From NCBI GenBank assembly GCA_963678675.1, contig OY783199.1:18384097-18448096 (forward strand): DNA of 64,000 bases, given 5' to 3'. Every line of letters starts with the position of its first letter. Within the stretch, counting starts at the first letter, position 1. The notes beneath the pieces are model-generated. The model was not told the DNA's origin and made no database searches. It was given only the letters and a program-made list of their open reading frames with translations. The DNA comes from Xiphydria camelus (Eukaryota > Arthropoda > Insecta > Hymenoptera > Xiphydriidae). Position numbers and translations under genes: made by a program. Shown here piece by piece: positions 21,400 to 32,738 of this stretch.

Positions 21400-22776
21400 G
21401 GATCGGGGACGTGGAATAAATGAGATGTAATGAAAAAAATGTATTATATGTATATCTCTCTTATTTTGTATTATTTGTGCCACGAGATACAAAACCCCGT
21501 GAAGAGGTGAATGTATCCAGCTAAAATCAATTTCGGTACCGCGCGTTAAAGTGTACCGAGAACTCAATGAAAACCCTCACCACGTCTCTCCCTTCTCCGA
21601 GAACAATGATCGGACCAGATATTTGTTCTGAGCCACGGTTTTTCCCCACGAAGCATTCGTTCCGATCGGCCAGCTTCCCGGATCACGGTCGCTTCGCTCC
21701 TTTTTTTTCTTTCTCGAAATGAAAACCGTGACACCGGCTACTTTTCTTTCCCGACTTGAATACAGCAGAATAGCTACGAGGCATGTCGGATGGATCTTTT
21801 CTCTCCATGGAAATTCGATCAGTATTTCGTAACGATGGAAAGATACCCTCGAATTTCCAAATTACGTCCAGCTTTGACATTTCACACGGGACAAATTTAG
21901 AGATTTGAACGTCGATCGTCCTTATTTCGCCTCTTCGATATGCGCAAATTAAAATGCATTTGTCGTGAAGGAGAAGCGTGAGGAAAATCGACTCGCTCGA
22001 AACGACGAGAAGAAACGGATGAGAGGCTGCGCAGAGCGCGGAAGCTAGGAGGAGCGCGGGACCGTCTCTCGCGCGGCTAGGAGGGATCCGGTCGGGTCCG
22101 TCGAACGGGCGTAAAAGAAAGAGGGAGGGATAAAGCGGCGCGGAGCCGAAGGAAAAGAGTAAAAAAGACGAAGCGGCTCCCTCTATCGTCAGAAATTAAG
22201 TTGTTAAGACTCTGCCTCGGGCGCAGCGGAGCCGAGGAGAAGATCGGGAAGGGGTAATGGCGGTTCGTGGTCGGTTTACATCAGAGTGCGGTACCGAGGA
22301 GGAGAGATACGTAAGCGCACGCGTTCCTGCCGCGTACGTACGTGTGCGTACGCTCGGGTATAAATTGAAGGACGCGCGACGAAGAGGGGATGGGATGCAC
22401 CACGAGGGGTTCTTCGACGCGGAAGTTTTCTGCTACATCGTCGATTTTTCGAAGGTCCGGTCGTTTTTTTTTTGAGATGTCTTCGGTTTTGACGAGGGGA
22501 GAGGAAAGGGAGGAGAAAATGAAACAGTGGATGACTCTTGTCGCGGATGTAGTTTGGTTATTTGGGTCCTTAACGAGGACACATCCGCAGCGCGGCGAAA
22601 AGAGAAGCCGTCGCGTCGATCTCGCTCGCGTCCTATACTCAAAAGCCGGTTTCCGGCGTAACGTCGAACGCCGGGAGTTCGAGAATGAAAAAATAAGTAT
22701 CGAGACGCGCTGTCGGCGGGGAAAGTCACCGGCTTTGAAGTTGCTTCGTTCCGCCGATGACGCGGCGACGATTATA
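21400..22776. other. Unassigned, CpG-rich from 21.95 kb
   Basis: Includes a purine-rich GC island (22000-22740) with open frames at 22257-22475 and 22390-22782. None has a recognisable domain or defensible splice sites. The island would suit a promoter or a 5' untranslated exon. Confidence 0.3.
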
Positions 22777-23245
22777 CATTGAGAGAAATAATTGCTTGTG
22801 TCAAAAAAATGTTTCTTGAATCAAGAACATATGACCTTTCATATTTGTATGAATACAGATTCGTGATGGGAGAATATATATTTTTGGTTCAAGAATGTCA
22901 TCGTGGGAATAAGAAATTCTATCTCCGCTAAAAAAACAATTACTCAAACTTACACTGAACAAAATAATTAGGTTAAAATGACAACACGAATCTAGTTAAA
23001 GGCATTTGGTTGTTCTAACCAAAAATTGGTAAATTTAACTAAACAGGTGAAGGATCCATATTTCACCAAATAATTTGGTCATCGTCTCCAAGATTTTAGT
23101 TAAACGGACCGAGTTATTTCTTTCAGTGTATCAAAGATTTTCTTGTACGAAGAAAACCATGGCTTGATCCTATTATAAAATTGTATCATGTTTTTGATTG
23201 AAGAAACCATTTTTTTTTTGGTATCGGCGATTATTTCTCTCGGTG
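22777..23245. mobile_element. MITE family E copy 2, interrupted
   Basis: TA|CATTGAGAGAAATAATTGC at the left and GATTATTTCTCTCGGTG|TA at the right. Split by a family A insertion at 22953-23128. The two halves re-join to give the family E outline. Confidence 0.75.
22953..23128 (-). mobile_element. MITE family A copy nested in family E
   Basis: TA|CACTGAACAAAATAATTAGG ... GAGTTATTTCTTTCAGTG|TA. At 176 bp it is shorter than the usual 240-260 bp, having lost part of the internal sub-repeats. The TA pair marks the target site in the host element. Confidence 0.8.
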
Positions 23246-23452
23246 TACATAAATACAAGATATGTGATGAAAAAACGAACATTTTTACGCCAGCTGCCGC
23301 GAGTGATTCCGCGCGACGTTATCGCGTATGCAAGAAGTACATTTCGACCGCAATTCCCTGCGGAGTCGACTCCTCGAAATCCCAGCTCGTAAATCCTAAT
23401 TATCGCGCGCAACACCGTCGGGCGCACCTTTCCCTGGCCCGTTGCCCGGGAA

Positions 23453-23583
23453 GGCGAAGAAGAAGAAGAAGAAGAAGAAGAAGAAGAAGAAGAAGAAGGA
23501 GGAGGAGGAGGAGAAGAAGAAGAAGAAAAAGAAAAAGAAGAAGAAGAAGAAGAAGGAGAAGAAGAAGAAGAAGAAGAAGAAGA
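23453..23583. repeat. GAA/GAAGGA microsatellite
   Basis: About 130 bp of (GAA)n with GGA and AAA interruptions. It accounts for the apparent Arg-, Lys- and Phe-homopolymer frames across this stretch, which are not genes. Confidence 0.95.
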
Positions 23584-23639
23584 TGCTGAAGAAGGGGAAG
23601 AGAAAGCCGGGGGGCACTCGTAGGTAGGTATATATGGGT

Positions 23640-24059
23640 TACAACGTACGAACGACTATGAAATATGGCACAGATGGGCAGGTGCGCCGCGCGGCGCGTC
23701 GGTATCTGTAATATCAGAAAACAGAATCGTTCGTTATATCAATGCGGTCGTATAATATATCGTCCGTTTACACGCTGCGTACGAAAGCGACGGATATAAA
23801 TTCGTTCGCGGTATTCGACTCCACCCGCTCTCCGTGCGACGTTTCGAATTACTCGCGGCTCCAATCCACATTACGACTGTCGAATGAATTACTCGCGCAT
23901 TCCCTCGTGTCTTTCTTATCTTCTATAATTTATACCGCGATAAAGTTATAAAAACGGAAGAAGAAATGATTTCTTGGCAACTTCCAAAACTTCTAGGAAT
24001 CTTCGAAACAAGAAGCCACTGTCTTTTCGTCGTGAGCCTTCGATGTGGAAGAAATACGA
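23640..24059. other. Unassigned stretch
   Basis: Mixed composition. A short frame at 23742-23951 is not recognised. No splice-bounded exon seen. Confidence 0.3.
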
Positions 24060-24640
24060 AGACGTAGCGTATACACTAGATATTGTAAAGAAATGTGTAT
24101 GAAACTTAATGGAATTGTGTATAAAGCTCTCATTTAATATATGATTATGAAAATTAATATATACTCCGAAATTAAATTTACATTCAATTTAATATAATTG
24201 CATATAAAGTTCGGCAATTATTTGATATAAATTTCACGAGAGAGTATATTAATTTTCTTAATTACATGTGCTGGAAAAAAGTTTTATATAAAACTTTTAT
24301 AAAACCAACTTAATATAATACAATTGTATATAAAGATTTCATCCAATACGCGTGATTAAGAAGATTAATATACCCTGTTATGAAAATTATATTCAATTTA
24401 ATATAACTATATGTATTTGTCAAATATTTTTAATACAAGTTTCACGAGGAAGTATATTAATTTTTATAATTACATGTATTGGAAAAAAAAACTATAAAAA
24501 ATTGTATTAAACTTACTACAATTGCATATAAAGTTCGACAAATATTTTAAACAAATTTTACGAAAAAGTATATCAATTTTCATAGTATGTATGAAAAGAA
24601 AGCTTTGTATAAAATTATAATATGTTAAAAATATAAATTT
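24060..24640. repeat. AT-rich tandem repeat array
   Basis: Degenerate units of roughly 200-230 bp sharing CATATAAAGTTCG(A/G)CAA, TTTCACGAG(A/G)(A/G)AGTATATTAATTTT and AATTACATGT(A/G)(C/T)TGGAAAAA. The same unit appears once in PAL intron 1 (about 12030-12230). Confidence 0.6.
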
Positions 24641-24985
24641 TCTTTACAATGTACGTTCATCCGAGGAATAGGCTGATAGTTACGAGGCAAATCAAGGTGA
24701 GGCATTAACCGCGCTGGACCGACCTGCGAGGGATGCTGCAGCAGCTCCGTATGGGATGAGAAAGAAAACGTTCGAGAGGGGAGGAGAGAGAGCGGAAGAT
24801 GCCGTGCCGTAGCCACGGACAGCTACACCGCGGTGGATACGTCTTCATCGTGGCTACAGCTCGACTCACGCGCTGATAATTGGTACACAGCGAATGAAGC
24901 GTTCGAGGAACGCGGTCTCCGCGAAAGGCGTTCACGCCGTCGTTACTCGATCGTTTTCGGGGTACGACTCTCATCCGCGCGTATA

Positions 24986-25238
24986 CATCGAGGGACAGTT
25001 TACTATAATAACAGTTATAATAAATGTAATTTTAAATACGGCGAAATAAATGTTTCGTTTTGACGACAAAATGTACCTATGTTAATTATTAAAATGTTTA
25101 TTTCGTTCAAATGATTGCCGGAAAAGATTTAATTGTGTCAAATAATTATCGTAATAGTTAACGAATATTTCTGACAAACGGATAACAAATTTATTCAGAC
25201 AAGCATTTATTAACTACAAATAAATTATCTTCTCGGTG
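24986..25238. mobile_element. MITE family G copy 1
   Basis: TA|CATCGAGGGACAGTTTACT at the left and AAATTATCTTCTCGGTG at the right. Matches 55851-56099 throughout (TAAATGTAATTTTAA.TACGGCG, TTCAAATGATT, TATCGTAATAG.TTAACGAATATTT). Confidence 0.75.
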
Positions 25239-25239
25239 T

Positions 25240-26010
25240 GTAATTGACGGAAAAGGCGCGCATCTTGAGGAATTCCCAACCGTCGCGTCGGAAGAGAGCC
25301 TGTACCGACGGACGTGCCGAGTTATCCGAGCCTCCCTCTTATCGCGATGCGACTCTCCCCAAAGGACTCGGAAAGGGATGCACCTGCGGTAGACGGCGCG
25401 CCCGGGATATAAATCAATGGATTTGTCCCTTTCTTCCCTTGACTCGTAAAGTAAGACGTCAGCCGCGGAGAGGGAGGGGGTTGGAGTCGAGGCCCGACCG
25501 GGGCGGAATATAAAAACTGACGGTGGGTCTCTTCGTTCGGGGGTCCCGACCGACTGTAATTTACATGTTTACGCGTAACCTCGCGTTTCCCCCGACTGGA
25601 AAAAGTCTAGACGCGACCCCTGTCGGAGAAAAATCGAGCGGCACACAACCCTCGGGAAGATTTTCTCTTCGCCCGACGAAAGGGTGTGACGCGCGTCATC
25701 TTCGAACGCGTACCGGAAAAGAATAGTCGAACAACGCATCGCGCACGCGACGTCGAGTCGCTGTGCGAGTTTAACGATCCTCTCGGACGTTGATTATGCT
25801 AACGCGACTGAGATCCGGTATTAATCTTAATGAAAGCTAAACGACGGAGCGACGAGCGCGCGCATCAAGAGGGCGCCATAAATTCATCGGGAGCCCGCAT
25901 AAGAGCGAGGATTAATTCTGTTTGTCGAAGCGTTAACAAGACGCCGTTGTTTACGATCGACGCGGAGATTTCACGCGAGACTCGCTTCGTTGTCGCTGTT
26001 GTGCATATGT
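25240..26010. other. CpG-rich island
   Basis: GC-rich, with short open frames on the plus strand (25244-25513, 25523-25726) that lack recognisable domains. No gene claimed. Confidence 0.3.
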
Positions 26011-26612
26011 GCATCGAGAAAAATAATTACTAGTATCCAGAAAATACGTTTTGAATTAAGAATATATCGCTCATCCGGAAGAAAACCGTTACAACTTAAC
26101 ATTGAGTTTTTGTCTTTAACGAATCCTAAATAGCCCATTAAATGTTGTGGAAAACTGTCTCGTGTCGGAATAAGAATCACTTTTTTTTACAAAAGAATAA
26201 AAAAATCAACGATATTCACAAATTAAATTATTGGCAACTTCTTATTGCTTCTCGTTTTATATTCGTATCGTGGGCTTACTGCCAAAAGTGACCAAGTCAA
26301 AATTTTAACTTTGTGAGTTAGAATGCCCAAGTCACTAAGAATACTGTTTTACACTACTAGAAAAATTGACCAAGTCATATATTCAAGTCTTACAAAATCT
26401 TTTTAAGTTGTGTAGCGAGTAGGGACGTGCTATTATTCATCGATTACTAAAAATCGATGTTTTTTTACGAGATAATCGGTTATGTTAAACGATATTTGCG
26501 AGTTCGATACAATCGATATGAAATCGACGTCTTTTCCAGAATCTCGAAAAAAATCGATTTTTCACTTTCTGTAATTTTGTCGGTTCGGCTCGCAAGGCGA
26601 GACCCACGCTTA

Positions 26613-26747
26613 TGCCGGCACTACACTCTCGCCGAGGGAAAAGCTCGACGAGCGCAGCATCTACGCTCTCTGGAGCGCTGGCGAGGCGAGTCCGAGACAC
26701 AGCGAGGCGAGGCGAGGCGAGGCGAGGCGAGAGTGTAGTGCCGGCAT
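26613..26747. repeat. GC-rich inverted repeat (GCCGGCACTACACTCTCGCC type) copy 1
   Basis: Ends ATGCCGGCACTACACTCTCG and its inverse CGAGAGTGTAGTGCCGGCAT enclose GC-rich sequence with a (GGCGA)n run at 26703-26731. Related copies occur at 41244-41360 and 41990-42206. Probably a short GC-rich MITE. Confidence 0.7.
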
Positions 26748-27085
26748 TAGACAAGAGAGCGGTTTTTTGTCCGTTTCCCGATGAGATGAGAAAGTTCGGA
26801 GAAAATGTGGAAGTAAAAAGGGTGCGAAAGACTCCGGGGAGACATACAGATGCGTCCACGTCCCGTGGTGCGGTCCAGGAACAGGCGTACGTGCGTCTGG
26901 ATGGCTTAATTTATGATAGGTCAACTCTGAACGAAAGGGTGCTCATGGCCTCCCACGAGTCTAGAGAAAGTGAGGAAAGGGTCCGAATTACCACCGAATT
27001 ACAGGAAACCGCAGCGGATCGGAGGCGCCAACCGATATGCAACCCGCTACGCTGCCGTGTATTCCCTGGGACGGGTTGTATATAT

Positions 27086-27636
27086 AGGGTGTTTCAAAAT
27101 TCAGTACGAATATTTGAAGGGCGTATTTTTTCGATCAAAATAAGACTTTTTTTTCCTATAAACATGTTTCCTAAAATACACCCCCTCCGAGCTACAGCCA
27201 TCTTAATGACCATGACCGAAATTTTATGTTTCCAATTAGAAATTTTAAAAATGAGTACGACTATCTGGTCGAACAGACAAAAATCTAAAATTTTGGGCTC
27301 TTGCATTTTTCTGATACAACTTACAGTTTTCGAGATAATCGTCGATGAACGAACGGGGGATCGTTTACGTAATAAAGTTTACACGAAAAAATCGATTATT
27401 TTAAACTGTGGTTGTAATAATTATGCATCAAATATTCTAAAAATTTGAAAGACGAGTGCTCTAATCGTTTTGTTGACCTAAAAATGCCATAAATCGATTT
27501 TTAAAATGAAAATTAAGATGGCTGTAGCTCGGAGAGGGGGTGTATTTTAGGACACGTGTTTATAAGACAAAAAAGTCTTATTTTGATCTCAAAAATACGC
27601 CCTTCAAATATTTGTACTGAATTTTGAAACACCCTG
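27086..27636. mobile_element. Foldback element with about 120-bp terminal inverted repeats
   Basis: Left end AGGGTGTTTCAAAATTCAGT and right end ACTGAATTTTGAAACACCCT are inverted copies continuing inward through GCGTATTTTT, AATAAGACTTTTT, ACACCCCCTCCGAGCTACAG and CCATCTTAAT. Flanked by TATA on both sides. The internal 300 bp is AT-rich without an open frame. Class is undetermined. Confidence 0.8.
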
Positions 27637-27639
27637 TAT

Positions 27640-27930
27640 AGGCTGGGATGGAGGATAGGGAGTGCAGTGTGCAATTATGCACACAATTATGTGGTACGGC
27701 TCGGTTTGGTTCTGGGGTTAGATATTTCGTGTCACACATAATATATCAAGAACGGCGGTTCAAGCTGAACCAGCCTTGAACTTACATTGAACAAGTGGGC
27801 CTTAGGTCTTCCGCCCACGAGGCTACTGAGGAGCGACGCGATTGGAACCCAAATCGCAAACGAGTCGCGTGCAAGTTTCCGCCAATGCATTCAAATAGAA
27901 GTCCGCTCACGACGCAACTGCAAAGTGATG
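27640..27930. other. Unassigned stretch between foldback elements
   Basis: The plus-strand frame 27787-28035 reads into the following inverted repeat and is treated as a transposon remnant. Confidence 0.35.
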
Positions 27931-28340
27931 CAACAACAGGCACTATCTCTTCAAGATGAACCAGACAATAGTACTGGTGCCAGTGGACTGGATCACGAGC
28001 AAGAAATTTCTGGAAAAAAAACGTTCAGTGTTTAAGCATTTATATGTAAACTCGAAGTGTCGCAGTGCAAACACAAAAAAGATCGTATCACAGCATAGGA
28101 ATTCAGTGCCATTTTGATTGTAGTTCAGGCAGTTTCGACTGAACTACTCTCAAAATGGCACAGAATTCCTATGCTGTGATACGATCTTTTTTGTGTTTGC
28201 ACTGCGACACTTCGAGTCTACATATAAATGTTTAAACACTGAACGTTTTTTTTTCAGAAATTTCTTGCTCGTGATCCAGTCCACTGGCACTAGTACCTAC
28301 TGTTGTCTGGTTCATCTTGAAGAGATAGTGCCTGTTGTTG
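27931..28340. mobile_element. Large palindrome with remnant coding arms
   Basis: Arms of about 190 bp (CAACAACAGGCACTATCTC... and inverse ...GAGATAGTGCCTGTTGTTG) around a short hairpin near 28130. Read outward on either strand, each arm encodes the same peptide fragment (QQALSLQDEPDNS), and on the minus strand it continues upstream to 28523 into a basic segment. The arms therefore seem to come from inverted duplication of a transposon gene piece. Family not recognised. Confidence 0.7.
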
Positions 28341-28523
28341 AACCTTGGTAGCAGACATGACTTCCTCGATTAACCATTCTCTCTTGCGTTTTTTGTGAAG
28401 TGGTCTTGGTGGCTTACTGGCAACTCTCTTCCTGTCTTTTTGGCAGTCGAAGATGTGAAGCATAACTCCTTGTTTCATTAAAATATTTACTCCCATGGAC
28501 TTGTACCACAAATAATTTTCCAT
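28341..28523 (-). pseudogene. Transposon-derived coding remnant
   Basis: A minus-strand frame beginning at 28523 (MENYLWYKSMGVNILMKQG) runs through a Lys/Arg-rich stretch and then into the palindrome arm. It is about 77 codons in all and has no homologue I recognise. Its continuity with the duplicated arm suggests part of a mobile-element protein. Confidence 0.35.
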
Positions 28524-28639
28524 GTCCTCTTCAAGCTGTCAACCAAAAGCATTCACTGAACATAACCTATGAACCTATAGTATAAGGAAACCTACACTGA
28601 AATGATCTTCACAGCAATGGAATATCGATTTTGACTTAG

Positions 28640-28850
28640 GCAGTTTCATCCCGGAGTCGGCCTGTGGACTCGTCAGTAAGGCTAGGCCGACTCCTGCCTT
28701 CGCTCCATGAGGGACGGGCAGTTACGCTCTTGTATATGTACTTGTACCGTTGTCGGACACTACCGAGAGCCGAGAGCGTGGGCCGGGAGCCATGAGTAGC
28801 AGGCCGAGAGGGTCGGCGCCATCTGGCGTCCGGCCGATACAGCGTGACGG
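28640..28850. repeat. GC-rich dispersed repeat, copy 1
   Basis: About 200 bp (GGAGTCGGCCTGTGGACTCG, TAAGGCTAGGCCGACTCCT, TTGTACCGTTGTCGGACACT, GAGAGGGTCGGCGCCATCTG) recurs in inverted orientation at 57505-57712. No open frame common to both copies. Confidence 0.75.
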
Positions 28851-29538
28851 GTCGCTACAGTTGAATATATCGCACATCCCGAAGAAAAGTGTAACAAGTC
28901 ATCTGACAAATACTACTGTTTTCACGGGAATATTGTAGCCAACTCGTTCCGAAGAAAAAGTACATATGCGCCATCTATGGGGAAATAGTAAAGCTGACTT
29001 TGTTACAGTTTTCCACGAGGCAAACCTACTAGACTTGGTATTCATTTCGCGAGAAAACCGAAAAGTACCGAAAAGGGAAAAATTTTGACTTATTATACTT
29101 TTCTTCGCTATGTGCAATAATAATAATAATAATATGACTTGGTCAATTTTTCTGGTAGTGTAAAACAGCATTCTTAATGATTTGGGCATTCTCTAACTTA
29201 CAAAGTTAAAATTTTGACTTGGTTACTTTTGGCAGTAAGCCCACGATATGAAGAGTTCCATGCTAAAAGTCCCTAAGTGACATTTTTCAGTTTTCGAGCA
29301 GTAAGCGCCATTTAGCTGCTGTGGTAGTGTTATTTATCTGCTGAGCTTTTTAGAATACCTGGACAAATACCCTTAGTCAGTGTGTACTTATGACACATAA
29401 AATATTTCATCTCTATTGTTGTGCAACATGTGCCTATATGTTTGAATAAGTCAAACATACAGTCAAGTCTCAAAATGTTGAAAACTCACTTAGGAACTTT
29501 TTGCATGGAGCCCTTCACATATTCTTGATTTAAGAATA

Positions 29539-29800
29539 CACCGAGAAAAATAACTTGGTTAATTTAACGAAAATCCTGGAGACGATGACAAAATTGTTTC
29601 GTTAAATATTAATTCTCCAACTGTTTGGTTAAATTAACAACTTTTTGGTTAGACTAATTGAAAATGTTTGGTTGGAGTATATAAATATTTGGTTAGAATA
29701 ACTTGACATTTGGTTCAACTGACCAGTATTTTGGTTTGAATAACTAAGCGCGTCAAACTAGATGTGTTTTGTCATTTTAACCTAATTATTTTTCTCAGTG
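29539..29800 (+). mobile_element. MITE family A copy (29.5 kb)
   Basis: TA|CACCGAGAAAAATAACTTGG ... CCTAATTATTTTTCTCAGTG|TA. Interior GGAGACGATGACAAAATTG and three TTTGGTTRGAATAA-type sub-repeats. The flanks (TATTCTTGATTTAAGAA and GAACGAGAAATTCTTTCTGC) resemble family E, so this copy is probably nested in a decayed family E element. Confidence 0.85.
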
Positions 29801-30071
29801 TACCTTCATTGGAACGAGAAATTCTTTCTGCAGGAAAAAACAATTACTCGACCCTGTGAAATATTTTCTTGCATAAAGAAAACCTGTTTGCCTTTCTTTC
29901 GAGAGTGACAAGAATAATTCCAAGGAAAACGAGACGGAGACAAACGATTTCATGAAAGATTTTCCTTCGAATCGTACGATTGGTGCTATTTTTCAAGGAA
30001 TGCATATACGAGTAGCGACGGATACGCGATAGCGTACGTAAGAACGTAACCCAATCCGTCTCGCGCAAGTA

Positions 30072-30497
30072 CGCTCAGAGAAAAATCTAGTTGAAAGTAC
30101 CATAATTTAACTAGAAATCGTGGTTGATTTTGGCGTCAACCATACTTCTATAGTTGATTTAAGAAGTGAGATTCTGGTTACAGTAACGAGAGATCAGGAT
30201 TGCTGCAATCAAGTCAACCTGCAGCATGGTCGATAGATGTCCCCAACCTTTTTTTTTATATATAGATAACACTATCGTGCAGTAGTATCATTGATCTACT
30301 TCTGCGGTTAATGTAATACAACCATGATACATGGCTATCATAAATTACAACCTCGTCGTTACTATAACTGCGCAATAAAAATTATTTCGACTGCATTCAT
30401 GATTTCTTTAATCATAAATATGGTGCTAGCAACCAGGAAAATTCAACCTCGCGATTATGGTTGATTTTACTACCCACTTTTCTCTCACAATCAGTGC
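30072..30497. mobile_element. MITE family H copy 2
   Basis: TA|CGCTCAGAGAAAAATCTAG at the left, ACTTTTCTCTCACAATCAGTG at the right. Longer than the PAL-intron copy (426 against 265 bp). The interior repeats AGTTGATTT and CAACCAT motifs. Confidence 0.65.
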
Positions 30498-31713
30498 AGG
30501 TACACCCGGTACGGACACTCGGAGCGCGGGCTATTTCTCGCTGCATGAATGCACTCGTTGCACGGCTGCACGTAGGTATGCGCCACGGGTGCACGCGAAA
30601 CGCCGAGCGAGCATGCATCGCGCGATCGGTAAAGCGCGCTTGTATACTTTATACAGTCGAATACAGCCGTATTCCCCTGGGAACGGTGTATTATAGCGCG
30701 CGAACACGACGTAGCCCCGCGAGGGCTATGTAAAAATCGTGATTCCACCGATACGGAGAGAGGGGACCGCGCGCAGAGTGGGTAGCGCGGCGCCGCGCGA
30801 TATCTCGCTTCGAGCATCTACATATCGGCAGGCCAGGTCGTCCGCGCGGCGTGGAATAAGGACTAGAGAGGGGAGGGGGGGAGAGACAACGAGGGACGAG
30901 AGCGGTGTGGAGACGCGCGGAGGGTACGGGGAAAAAGGAACGAACGAGAAGAAAGAGAGCATCGCGAGAGGACGGCCCTGGCAAAGAGAGCCCCGTTCTC
31001 GCCGCATGTGTTAACCAGCGGTGTCGGCGTACCGATTGGAAGCGTCCCGCGTTCGGTCGCTCGCCCGGCGCGCTAGCGGCGTTACGTTAAGCTCCTCTGC
31101 ACGTGGAGGACGCACGCGTGCGGCGAGAATTCGCGCATGGTAGCCGGAATTAAATACACGAGGTCACGTAAAACGCGACATGAAAGTTTCCATGTACTTC
31201 GTCGATCGTTGGGACGATTTCCAGAGCGCCGATCTCTTCGCGGTCTCGACTCGAAGCGCGCGAGGTGCCCGCGCCTTTGGAGTCGGCGCGCGAAAGCCGT
31301 CAGGGAATAAAGTGCCGCGTCGCGCTTCCCTCGGCGCGAGAGGAGGCGAACGAGAGCAACAAACGAACGCGGGGCGAGAAATCAGGCATTCAAAATGGCG
31401 CTGATCGACGGTGGGTGTTGAAAAGAGCCAAAGGCCGTTCCCGTCCCGTTTTTCGCCGCGTTAAATCTCGCGTGACCGAACGCGGTTTTCGCTTAGCCGT
31501 CGCGCGGGGTTCGTGGTGATGATGAAGACGTTAAATCGCTCCTCGCCGGTGAGACGACCGCCTATTTGCCGGGCTGCTATTGGTCGGCGCCGATTTTGTT
31601 CAGGAGGGAACGAGGGTTCGCTGCGTATAATGGGGGCATGGAGGTGCACTCGAGAGGAAGAGAGAAGCGTTTTAGTTGAGTCGAAATTTTGTAACCTGTT
31701 TTTTGCTTCTGGA
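30498..31713. other. Long CpG-rich island
   Basis: Strongly CpG-rich, with many overlapping open frames on both strands (for example 30739-31014, 30691-30984 and 31180-31404). None shows a domain, and opposing frames are equally open. A promoter and first exon of an unseen gene is possible. Confidence 0.35.
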
Positions 31714-32104
31714 TAGTCCTAAGAGCACGTTTATTCGATTCGAATGAATATCGATTTGATCCGAATAATATTGAAATAGATCAATAATATTTACACGGAA
31801 AAAATAAATTGTAACATTTACAAAGTTTGTGGTAAAATACGGGACAAGGCCGATTTATTGTTGCGATAACTACAATTTTAGTAAAAATTACAGCATACAC
31901 TTGCAACTTTTATGAGTTTTACTATAATTTTTTACTAAAATTGTAGTCATCGCATAACAAAAAATTATCTTGTCACGAAATTTACTACAAATTTGGTTTC
32001 CGTGTATATTCGTTCAATCGATATTCATTCTAATCGAATAAATATGCCCTTAGGACTATTACAAAATATGTTTATTTCGATCAAGCAAATTTTTCTCTCA
32101 GTGT
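31714..32104. mobile_element. MITE family D copy, interrupted
   Basis: Halves GGATAGTCCTAAGAGCACG... and ...CCCTTAGGACTATTACAAAA are inverted and separated by a family B insertion. Ends CAAATTTTTCTCTCAGTG|TA; the left terminus is truncated. Confidence 0.7.
31794..32004. mobile_element. MITE family B copy 2, nested
   Basis: TA|CACGGAAAAAATAAATTGTA ... ACAAATTTGGTTTCCGTG|TA, 211 bp, inside family D. Centre ATTTTAGTAAAAATTA / TTTACTAAAAT forms a hairpin. Confidence 0.85.
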
Positions 32105-32149
32105 ACTGAAAATTCAGGTTCTTTCGATTCTTAAGACTCAAACTATTGT

Positions 32150-32738
32150 AGAGATCGATCGCTATCGAAACGAATGTCGAATTCGCACCTCGCGGGATTG
32201 ATCTCTTCCAGGATACGAGAATATATTATATATCGCACGCGGAGCCTCCTGATCGACGGGCGAACGCGGGCTTCGACGACCCGCTCCGCATTTACCTGTC
32301 CCTTTTAAAGGATCTACAAGGAGGATACAAAGGGCAGCATCTTTGTCACGGGGAGAAAGGCGAGCGCGGGGATCGACGTTTCTTTTCTCGCGAGAGAAGG
32401 TCGACCTGGCGGGAACCTCGGCGTGAATCGTTTGTGCGTGCGCGCCGGGTTCGTTTGTTCGCTTTATGCCGGTCTCCTCCCCCTGGAAAGTCGCGGGCGC
32501 AAGCTCGCTGATCGATCCATTACCGACGATTTAACAGGACCCGGGTCTTATTTTCGCTTTCGCGCGACAGGACTGTCCGTGTACTCGAGATGGGTTCGGA
32601 TGTCGCCTTGTATCGCGTCCTTTCTATAATGTTGGGGTTTGAAGGGAGGGAAGCGGGGGAGGCAACCCCCGGCGAGGATGGGAACAATGTTTCTTTCCAT
32701 ACCTAGACCCGTTGGGAATAAGAGACGTTGAGGGAAAA
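32150..32738. other. CpG-rich stretch, unassigned
   Basis: GC-rich between repeats. A 68-codon frame at 32423-32629 is not recognised. Confidence 0.3.

Larger units (their letters stand above)
26270..29250. mobile_element. Composite transposon cluster bounded by inverted repeats
   Basis: The sequence at 26270-26410 (CGTGGGCTTACTGCCAAAAGTGACC, CCAAGTCA, TTACACTACTAGAAAAATTGACC) recurs inverted at 29135-29250. A second inverted pair, AATATATCGC(T/A)CATCC(G)GAAGAAAA, lies outside at 26055 and inside near 28865. The 2.7 kb between holds several other foldback elements listed separately. Either one large decayed element has been filled by later insertions, or two copies of one element landed in opposite orientation. 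Confidence 0.5.

Noticed and set aside
23188..23627. Frames with long Arg, Lys or Phe runs
   Set aside because: They are six-frame readings of the GAA microsatellite at 23453-23583.
26612..27448. 278-codon plus-strand frame, the longest in the window
   Set aside because: It runs through a GC-rich inverted repeat and then into a foldback element; no continuous protein family.
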